Source: a virus
Virus record (IMG/VR): IMGVR_UViG_3300009086_000072
Coordinates: 1-29,345 of that record
Direction: 5' to 3' (one strand)
DNA length: 29,345 bases
Positions 15,701 through 24,300 of the stretch are shown piece after piece. The notes below the pieces were generated by a model, which was not told the origin of the DNA, did not search any database, and saw nothing but the letters and a program-made list of their open reading frames with translations. The translations under genes were made by a program, and so were the position numbers. The stretch's first letter is position 1. Every line of letters starts with the position of its first letter.

Positions 15701-18169
15701 GAATCAGATGAATGGAAAGAGACCGACCAGCGCCCAGATATTATTATTGATGATAATTCACAATATGAACAAATGTTAGCATTGGCCGATTCAGACGGTA
15801 TTTTAGGAACAGTTTGGAACGAATGGGAAACAAACTGGACTGGTGTAGAATATCTTACCACATCAACCGAACGAATTACAGGAATAAGCCAGGCAGAAGG
15901 CGTTCGCTTAACTGGTGTTGCAAATAACACGGGTAAAAAACTGGCCAAAGTTGATAAGAAAACTCAAGCAATTACTAATACCGGTACAAAGGATCGTGAC
16001 GGCATACAAAAATATTTAACCGGTCAGGTGGATATTCAATCTAAAGAGGTTGGAAATTTTGTTGTAGAAACAAACTTTATACCTTTCATGCGATCGCGTA
16101 AAGTATACTTTAAGGCAGAATTATTAAAACCTGATACTAAATTTTATGCTTTCTTTAATGGAGTCAATGTTACCTCGTACTGTAAAGAAGAAGCTTATAC
16201 TGAGTTTCATGATCGAACTGGAGTTACTACTTACAATGGGGCCACTTCTCATGATAATGCGACTGGTGGGTCTGGCGGTGGAGTACTTACAACTGATGCT
16301 TCTGGTAAAGTTGAAGGATCATTTATTATACCAAACACAACTTCATTAAGCTTTAAAACTGGTACTAGAGAATTTAAGTTAACAGATGACGGTACTAATA
16401 ACGATGACGAGTCAACTTCTAAAGTATCTCAAAACTTCCACGCTCAAGGGCTACTAGAGATTTATCAAAGAACTATTATTAATACAAAGGTTCCTAGAAT
16501 TGCTACTAGAGAAGTTAACCAATCAGAGTCTATTCGCGATGATGCTGGTAGTCGAGTAGTACACGAATTAGTCGAATACTACGATCCAATTGCTGAAACG
16601 TTTGTAATTAAAACTGAGGGTGGTGTATTTACTACCGGAATAGATTTATTCTTTAATAAAATTGACGCAAATATTCCAGTTCAAGTTTCTTTAAGGGAAG
16701 TTCAAAACGGATATCCTACTCAGAGAATCATTCCTGGCGCAGATGCTATTGTATATCCATCATATATTGCTTCACAAGCAAGCACTACGGTTGCTGATTT
16801 TGCTAATGCTAATGCTAGCATTGCAACTCCTATTACCTGGGATTATCCAGTACATCTAAAAGATGGCACAGAATATGCAGTTGTTATTATTTCTATGTCA
16901 GATAAGTACAAGGTTTACGTAGCAGAGACAAGTGAATTTGATTTAACCGACACTACTAAGAGAATTACCAAGCAACCATACGATGGTGTATTCTTTACTT
17001 CTGCTAACGCTTCAACCTGGACAGCTGAGCAAAGTAAAGATCTTAAATTTAAATTGAAGCGCGCATCGTTTAGCTCGAGTGCCACATTGAACCTAATTAA
17101 CGATAAAGTCCCAGATAAAAAGCTAGGATTAAATCCACTATTATTTGAGGATAATAGCGGCAGCAACGGTGCGGCACGAATTAAAGTATTCCATAAAAAT
17201 CATGGTATGTATGGTACTGGACATACTGTTAAAATATCAGGCCTACCAGGCAGTAGTATTAACGGTGTTCAGGTTAGTGCTATTCAGGGTAGCGCAGTGC
17301 ATGTTGTAATAGACCCCGAATTAGATTCATACTACATAGAAATTCCGTCAGAAACTATTACTACTGCAGATAGAGGAACTCGTGCTGGTGGAACTGAGGT
17401 ATATGCCTCTGAAAATCAAATGTACGATCTGTTAAGAATCAACTCTGCTAGCATTGAATTTCCACAAGCAGAAATTGAATATAGTATGGAAGGAAAGACT
17501 GCGAGGTCTATGGACGCACATGCTGGTTTAGATAACCAAAGCGTATCAAGTATAGGGAGAGTTTTAGCTAATAAGAATATCGAATTTAATGTTCCTCATC
17601 TAATTGCGTCAGAGCAAAATGAAGCAATTGATCAAGGAACTAGTAATAGAATTAAAACGTTTGATTTAACTTGTAGCTTTACTAGTGAGTTAGAAAACTT
17701 AACGCCGATCATAGATCTTAATAGAACTTCATTATTTACTATACAAAATAGAATTAACGACGCATCTGCTAATTCAACCGAATATACTACCCGTGGCACG
17801 TATGTACCAGAGACTGTTGGTACTAACACTAGTAACACTGCTAAGTATATAACTAAACAGGTTGAACTACAGACTGAAGGCACCGTATTAGATGTGTATA
17901 TTAATGCTAATAAGCCTAGACATTCTAATATCGATGTATACTATAAAACAACTTCTGATTCTGATGCTGATTTTGATGCACTAGGATGGACACTGTTAAC
18001 ACCAGACGAAACTATCCCAACCAATGATAACGAAGTTTATAGCGAAGTGCATTATGAAAATTCGGCGTTGCAGCCGTTTAGTAAATTCCAAATTAAAATT
18101 GTATTAAGAAGTCAGAGTAGTACTAACATTCCTACAGTAAAAGACTTTAGAGCTATAGCGACGACATAA
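12740..18169 (+). CDS. DUF4815-type large virion structural protein (baseplate periphery/fibre)
   Basis: A 1809-residue protein of the type annotated as DUF4815 in T4-like marine phages. The N-terminus carries FDESKNYQRILFKPGFAVQA followed by RELTQLQTALQ and GDRVLAGKLSVNVAYDYVKL. Small modules follow (VGTIITGGSTGVTAEV at about 92-107; GENIVSSAGKTASV at about 156-169). The central block has NRRYTMRDIGALDQRVKNLE, ISPESDEWKETDQRPDIII (about 984-1002) and GTVWNEWETNWTGVEYL (about 1023-1039). Then FIPFMRSRKVYFKAELLKPD and FFNGVNVTSYC (about 1114-1148), and YDPIAETFVIKTEGGVFTTG, PVQVSLREVQNGYPTQRIIP (about 1280-1330), blocks shared by many large fibre proteins. The gene follows gp8, where T4 has peripheral baseplate genes 9-12, so a role as fibre attachment or peripheral baseplate component fits; T4 gp10 equivalence is not shown. 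Start: AGAGAGAAG before ATG 12740. Confidence 0.78.
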   Translation: MAITNVNNLEGTTYTLDDFDESKNYQRILFKPGFAVQARELTQLQTALQAQIDKLGQYTFADGDRVLAGKLSVNVAYDYVKLDGPVSGLSDFVGTIITGGSTGVTAEVIHAVAGDSNVQVLTPTPSESNVSETLVDTLYIKYTNSGTDSITKVFATGENIVSSAGKTASVAPNTIPNITGIGSAASISEGVYFIAGNFVYVESETIILDHYINTPNYIVGLRVAETLVSSSDDTSLQDNANNTTNAAAPGGDRYKIDTTLIKQNLPALDESVPGVSDATYIAPVNEYIHLVSIRNGVVIKKDEAPIDTELSDRLERRTKEESGDYVLAPFILDIKEHLNDGVSNNGYLLVGDGGDADKLAIGVDPSTAYIDGRRIEKTASEQLIVDKPRLATDEFLAGDSSITVGYGNYFKLNASAMVGVPDIKDFTTINLKDGGVNGTTVGTCRARDFRFNGTDFELYVFDLVMNAGQDIGTVDAVSDGTFEATLAVVGKRFDAGRTNLVFPLPATAVSSVEDGNNRLDMTMRAYCVGTISGSATDSNGKKLSITPPSGTTLADLNNIIIGDGTNDTQRINVAAGSTLTSIYSADHVNANTTVGLNQYAGGTITVIANIAGTNMSRRTKTLERKRTGGSGGASGVQFTFSTDSTITAGESYSLGVPDVFSLLSVKDQNNNQANDVTDRFILDTGQRDGFYDVSRLILKGGETLKPSHTYYVEFDYYEHGSGDYFSVDSYPDYADIPSYNNISLRDAIDFRPTKNNNGVGFQQGPQTGMPPAFAVGSVPLSHWMPRLDKIFLTKEGKFKVIKGQASRYPVEPENIENALHLYTLRLNPYVFGVHDVIVTPIDNRRYTMRDIGALDQRVKNLEYYTSLSLLERSASEAQILDSNGNQRFKNGFIVDGFFGHNVGDSGNPDYGVSIDKSNGILRPQFDERNINLIKKPGNNGTTTIHNGGVVTLPYTTVTEINQPLSSYAEFVNPYNVISWAGTMVISPESDEWKETDQRPDIIIDDNSQYEQMLALADSDGILGTVWNEWETNWTGVEYLTTSTERITGISQAEGVRLTGVANNTGKKLAKVDKKTQAITNTGTKDRDGIQKYLTGQVDIQSKEVGNFVVETNFIPFMRSRKVYFKAELLKPDTKFYAFFNGVNVTSYCKEEAYTEFHDRTGVTTYNGATSHDNATGGSGGGVLTTDASGKVEGSFIIPNTTSLSFKTGTREFKLTDDGTNNDDESTSKVSQNFHAQGLLEIYQRTIINTKVPRIATREVNQSESIRDDAGSRVVHELVEYYDPIAETFVIKTEGGVFTTGIDLFFNKIDANIPVQVSLREVQNGYPTQRIIPGADAIVYPSYIASQASTTVADFANANASIATPITWDYPVHLKDGTEYAVVIISMSDKYKVYVAETSEFDLTDTTKRITKQPYDGVFFTSANASTWTAEQSKDLKFKLKRASFSSSATLNLINDKVPDKKLGLNPLLFEDNSGSNGAARIKVFHKNHGMYGTGHTVKISGLPGSSINGVQVSAIQGSAVHVVIDPELDSYYIEIPSETITTADRGTRAGGTEVYASENQMYDLLRINSASIEFPQAEIEYSMEGKTARSMDAHAGLDNQSVSSIGRVLANKNIEFNVPHLIASEQNEAIDQGTSNRIKTFDLTCSFTSELENLTPIIDLNRTSLFTIQNRINDASANSTEYTTRGTYVPETVGTNTSNTAKYITKQVELQTEGTVLDVYINANKPRHSNIDVYYKTTSDSDADFDALGWTLLTPDETIPTNDNEVYSEVHYENSALQPFSKFQIKIVLRSQSSTNIPTVKDFRAIATT

Positions 18170-18369
18170 TGCCAACTATAAAAATAAAAGATAATTTGCA
18201 TTTGATGCGCGATATGTCTAGTCAAGCTATTATAAATAATAACAATACTGCATATCAACAGAGATTAAAACAAATTGAGCGTAGTGATCAAAAGGAAAAT
18301 GAGATAGCTGGTATAAAAGCCGATTTAGCTGAAATTAAAGAACTATTAAAGAACTTAGGTGGTAACTAA
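18169..18369 (+). CDS. Small coiled-coil protein linking two fibre genes
   Basis: A 66-residue protein. The first half holds KIKDNLHLMRDMSSQAIINN, a pattern I have seen in short proteins next to fibre genes of marine T4-like phages. The second half is a charged helix with heptad spacing (IERSDQKENEIAGIKADLAEIKELLKNL, residues about 36-63), suggesting a short coiled coil. No membrane segment or signal peptide. Its ATG shares the last base of the preceding stop (TAATG), and its own TAA shares a base with the start of the 2543-residue fibre gene, so the three genes form a coupled unit. No good Shine-Dalgarno is visible upstream of it, consistent with coupling. A role as a joint or oligomerisation peptide between baseplate protein and fibre is inference. 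Confidence 0.75.
   Translation: MPTIKIKDNLHLMRDMSSQAIINNNNTAYQQRLKQIERSDQKENEIAGIKADLAEIKELLKNLGGN
18231..18238 (+). promoter_or_regulatory. Possible late promoter box upstream of the giant fibre gene
   Basis: An exact TATAAATA occurs inside the 66-residue gene, 130 nt before the start of the 2543-residue fibre gene. Its predicted transcript would begin near 18244 and so would omit the start of the small gene. The distance is longer than at the other sites and the box lies within an Ile/Asn-coding stretch, so this may be a chance match. Confidence 0.3.
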
Positions 18370-21300
18370 TGGCCAACAATGAAATTAAAACTTTAAAAAC
18401 TAATACCTTTGAAGAGTGGAGACTAAATACTAATATAGTCTCACAGGATTTAGGTGCTATCGATGAATTGAGTAGCAATATCACATCTAGCGTATATACC
18501 CTGTCTAACACATCCGGATCTTCAATTAATAGAGTATTAGTTACTCCTTCAACTACTACTAGCGTATTACCAGCTTTAAAAGATTCTAGAATTGATAATA
18601 TTGCTGGATGGATTGTTTTAAGAGATACTAGTGATTTTGAATCTAGCACAAGCTTAGCATCAATTGCCTCTGGTGATACGATTACTCAAAGCGATGGTAG
18701 CGTTACCACATACACAGCTGAAGTCGTAAGTGTATCAACTCTACATAATAAACCTAAGATTTTGGTTACTAACTCTACTGGTTCTTTTAATGTTGGTTAT
18801 GACATTTTAGAGTCTGGCGCTACTGTAATTGAATCACAAGATGTCCTAAGGCTTATTTCTGAAAGCTATCATAGAGCTCGTGTTAGAGTATCTAATGGCT
18901 CAACTGTCATTACTGAAGGTTTAGGCGCTGATCAATTTCATTTTCCAACAATTGTTGGTGGAATTACTTTAGCAACCGGCCTCGATTTAACCTATTATAC
19001 TGAAGGAACTATAATATATCAAACTGCTGACCCAGCCGATTCATTTACTACGCTTCAAGATATAGAATCTACTGCTACTTGGTATGCTACGGTTTATCAC
19101 GCTGACACTAGTTCTGATGTTCTTTACCTAAAGGGATACACTGGCACATATGATAGCGCTAGGGATATTAAAATAATAAATCATCTAGCTGATACAATTG
19201 ATTCAAATAATCATACGACTTTAATTAATTATAGAGATAGCGACAATGCATTTGCTATCAGATTTAATTCTGCTCAAACTCATTTGAACAACACTGATAT
19301 TACACTAAGCTATACTGATACAGTTGATGCTCTTAATGAATTGCAAAGCGATATTGGTGTTACGGAAAATCTTACGACAGCAGCTAATGACTTAACATCA
19401 GCTGTTAATGAACACGAAGACGATTTATATACTTCTACAACTGGCTCATTCGATGGCTTAACGTCAAAACATTTTAAAGGCGCTGTAGAAGAGTTAAGAG
19501 ATGAGTTAGGTAATCATGCTTCTCTAACCACTAATACTACGACGGATGCTGTAAGCGCTATTAATGAATTAGAGGGCGTTATTAATACAGATAACACTGC
19601 TAGAACTAATTATGATTTAAATACTAATACTCATAACATTGTTTCAGCTGTAAATGAATTTGAAGGATTTTTGAGATCTGACACTTCGGCTAGAACTAAT
19701 TATACTTTATCGACAGCATCGTTCAACGTTGAAGGTGCGATCAATGAATTAGATGCTCAGATTGGAGCAGCGGCTGACGGAACCATAACCTTTGGTCAAT
19801 CCGGTCCAGCTGATGGTACTAATGCTACTACGATTATGCAAGCGGTAAATTCCATTGATCAAGCAGTTGGTGATACCTATACTAGTGGAACCGAATATGC
19901 AATTGCAGCTGGTTCTACTATCGCAGAAAAAATTGGTAATTTATACGAAGATATTCATACTGCTAATGGTGAAACATTAAATACAGATGCTAATTTCTTA
20001 GTGGGTGGCATCAATGAACTAGAGACTGCATTGCGCGGGTCGGGAGCCACTTATACAGGCTTTACTGATAACTCATTTATTTCATCTACCAATATTAGAG
20101 ATGCTGTTAATGAGATTGGTGTTTCTTTAGGGTCAGGTGCTGTAACTGGTTCAGTTCCAATTAGCACTGCATCAACTGCAGAGTGGCTAAATTATAGTAC
20201 AGCATTCGATTTAGATTCAGATGGCGTATCTAAGGGTGCTAATGTTGTAGAGGTACTGGCTGAATCACTTAGTTTAGCTAATGTTGTCGCTACGATTGAT
20301 TCAGTTACTGGAAATATTACATTAGAACCCAATACTTCGCTGTATGATACTGGAAATAGTACACTATACCAAGATGGAAACGATGGTAACGCGTTTGTAG
20401 AGTCAGATGTATATCTAGAAAATACTTCGTATGTAGGCGGAATTGTAAATTTAGCAGGTGATGTTACTACTAATGATATTCATACTCGATATGAGGTTTC
20501 GGCCTTTATTAAAGTAGTAGATAGAAACGCTGGTTACAATCTGGTAGGAACCATATCTTCAGTCACCTTAAATACTGGAACATTTACAGTTACTAAAACT
20601 ATACCGGAAAATAATCCTGGCACAGATTATATGGTGCAATTAGGACTTTCAATAAAAGGTAAAAACGCTAATGCTAGTGGATCACTAACTTTAGGTTCTG
20701 TGGAAATTGAAGACTTTGTTGCTACAGTATCAACTGCAGAATTTGCTCAAACAGAAGCAGCAGGAGCCACTAATCTTACCAACGCTGTAACACTATTAAA
20801 TTCAGCTTTAGGTGATTCTGATTCTTATAACGATGGATTTTATGGTTCATCTACAGTAGCTGGAACTCTAGATAAACTTCAAGCTGGTGTGATAGGAAAC
20901 GATGACAATATTAATGACTTAGCACAACTAATTGATGGAGATAGACCTGGAACAATTAATCTTACAGGAGTTGATACTGCTAATCTAGATGGCACGTTTA
21001 CTACTGTCGGCAATACTCTTTATCAAGAAAATAATTCTGTTATTACATTTCAGGGTAGAGTAGAATCAGTTCCAAGCGGTACCAAAATTATTCTTAATAG
21101 CATTATTGGTACATTTACTCCTACGCTTCCACTAAAAAGTGGTAATCTTGAGATAGACACTAATAAGTTGGTAGGAATGGACTTAGTAGATACTGCGACT
21201 GTCTTTACAGGATTAACAGCGAATAATATAAAAGGCGCAGTGCAAGAGATTGCTGATACTACGCTAGCGGCTGGATCTGGTTTAACTGGTGGTGGTAATT

Positions 21301-24300
21301 TACAAGCCAATAGAACCTTTGATGTTGGAGCAGGTGATGGTATTACTGTTAATGCTGATGATATTCAAGTAGACACTACTGTTCTTAGAACTAGTACTAC
21401 CGATGGCCAAACTGTTACACAAGATATAAATTTTGGTCAAGGCAATTTAACTTTAGGCGATGCTGGAAAAACTTTATTAATTAGACCATTTAATACTCTG
21501 GATGTTCAAGGTAACCTACAAATTGGTGGCGCGACAGGTAGTACATTAACATATAAAACATCCTTCTTCGAAGTAGCTGGTGAAACTACCACACAGGGTA
21601 TTAGCATTGATCGTACCTCAATGAATGTTGGTAATATTCCAGCATTTAATGCCGCTAATGAGAGAGACGATGGAACATTTGCTCCGATCATCGATGAAAA
21701 TATTTTACCAAAAATACAGTGGAACGAAGGTCGAGTTGTAGATGGAAGTAGTGCGTATGACCCTCATAGAGCATGGCAAACAGTTGCTATTAAGCGCAAC
21801 GACAATGATGACGGATGGGATCCAGTTACTTCAGATATTGTAACGTACTATAATGCAAAGGATTTAATTGAAGGCAATACGGAAGTTGGAGTAAATGCTA
21901 CATGGGACGCTAATGGCCAACACTTTAATTTTTCTCTTACTGATAGTGGCGTAACAGCTGCTACTTACGGAAGTCAAACAGAACTACCAGCTCTTACAGT
22001 TGATCGATATGGTCGGGTGACATCAGCAACAACTGTACCCATTACGACTACTCTTGAACTAGAAGATGACGATGGTAGCGTACAATATATTAACTTAACT
22101 TCAGATACTTTAAAAATTTCTGGTAAAGCTAATCAGCTTAAAGCGGATACTAACACTGAGCTCCACACCGATGGTAACTTTGTTGTGGGCCAAGTTTATA
22201 GAGTAGTTAATGCTGATGTATCAACAGATTGGAATTATGTTGCTGGTACAAGCGGTACTGCATATGTAGCTGGTATGGAGTTTACAGCTGCAGAAGTCGG
22301 TAGTGCAAGTCTTGGTTCTGGTACAGCTGATACTGTAACTGATACAATTACCCTTGGATTTATCGATGACGGCAACGCTGTACAGATTCCACTAGTAGAT
22401 ATTACAAATATTAACCAGTCAACCGGAACTGGAACTGGTGCGCTGACTGTACAGGGCGGTGCTAGTGTTGCTAAGAATCTACATGTAGGCGGTGACTTAG
22501 TTGTACATGGAACTAATACAGTTTTAAATACTGAAACATTAACGGTTGACGACAATATAATTGTATTACATGATGATAAAACAGGAGCTGTTGTTGCTAA
22601 TGAAACTTCTGGAATTGAAGTTGAACGTGGTGATTCAAGCAATGTGCGGTTGAGATGGAACGAAGGTATTCGACCAGCCGCAATAGACGATCCCAGCAAC
22701 CCCGGGCAACAATTACCAGCTATTCCTGGTTCTTGGCAGGTAACTGTAGATGGTACAAACTATCATAACATTATTACCGAAGACACTGACTACGATTTCT
22801 GGACATTAAAGGCTACTAGCCAGAGTGGTGGCGATAACAGTGGAGTAAATGTACTTACAGACAATGTTGTTGACTTTAAAACCTCCACCACTGATAGTGT
22901 TACTGGATTAACGATTGATCGTACTGGTAAGACTATAACTTATTCGCATGCTGATACTTCTTCAATAAGCGGTAGCTTTGGATCATATACTGCATCTACC
23001 TTAAACGCTGGGTCAGCAATAACATCTATAGAAGTTGATGGATTAGGACACACTACGTCTATTACATCAGTTGACTTCGACGATAGATATTTGCAAACAT
23101 TTGGTGTTCAAGATGGTGACGGCGACAATCTTGATATTGGCGCGCATCCATGGCAATTTGCGGAAGACAATACTAACGGTACTGCTAATAGCGATGATGG
23201 TGCTACAGTTAGTATAGATTGGACACAAACTTCGGCCGATGATGCAGCTGTACCATATAAATTATCATTTGCTGTAAGCAATACTGATAAAGGCTCATCT
23301 CAAAAATTCTTTAGAACAATTAATGTTTTTGATGCGCATGCCGCTACAGCCGTAGATGAAACGGTTCAAGCTGAGATTAATGAAGATACTGTAAGGTTTG
23401 AAACAGCTAATGCAGGTTTAGCACTTACTGGTACTACAGGCGCAGGAGCTACTGGTGATACAGTAACCTTTGCAAATACTGATAGAGGTTCAAGTCAACC
23501 TATATTTAAATCAATTTTAACTAATAATGTTCAGCAAGCACCTGGTACTAATGCTGTTATTTTGGCATCAAAGAATAGTAAAGTGTTTCAAATTGTATCA
23601 CCAGGTAATACAAAGTGGTCTAATATAGTACTTGGAGATGCGCAATCGGTTAGTGATAATCTAACGACGAGTGAGCAAACTACGCTAGCCTCAAGCGGAT
23701 TAACTCTACATACTCCAGGTTCAGCTGCATCTCGTAGCTCATACGGCTCGGCTGGAGATGTTTTTACAGTTGGTGCTGCATTAGCCCAAGCGAGTGTTAG
23801 TGGTACTACCGGAACTGTTAGATTTGCTGATCCTGAGTCAAATGGATTAGTCTATGATGGTTCATTTGTAGTCGGTAGTAAATATAGGATTGCGATTTTA
23901 GGGCAAACAGTTTGGAATACAATTGCTGGCACTACTGGCGTAAATTATGAAGTTGGCGACATTATAGATGCCGTTAACGTGGGCACAATAAGAGCGCACG
24001 ATAACTCAGGCATAGGCCAATTGTTATCAACCAACCATCAGACAATAAGTAGTGAAGTTAATAACGATTCATTTGGATTTATTGGTAATAATAACGGTGT
24101 TGTTGTCAGCACCTCGGGTAATGACGATAATAATTTCATTGATATTAGCCACGCCAATACTTCGGATGTGACAGATAGAGGTACAGTACTTAAGGAATTT
24201 ATCTCGGGGCTAACGTTTGATCAATTTGGTCATACAGTTGGTTTTCAAACTCAAGCTGAAAGCGATGGTACTCTAACTTTAAATGGAGGTACTGCACTTC

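Noticed and set aside
22235-22699. Minus-strand open frame of 154 codons
   Set aside because: Lies wholly within the fibre gene, has no recognisable protein pattern, and is rich in Ser/Pro/Val/Thr as expected from reading Ala/Gly/Thr/Asp codons on the opposite strand.
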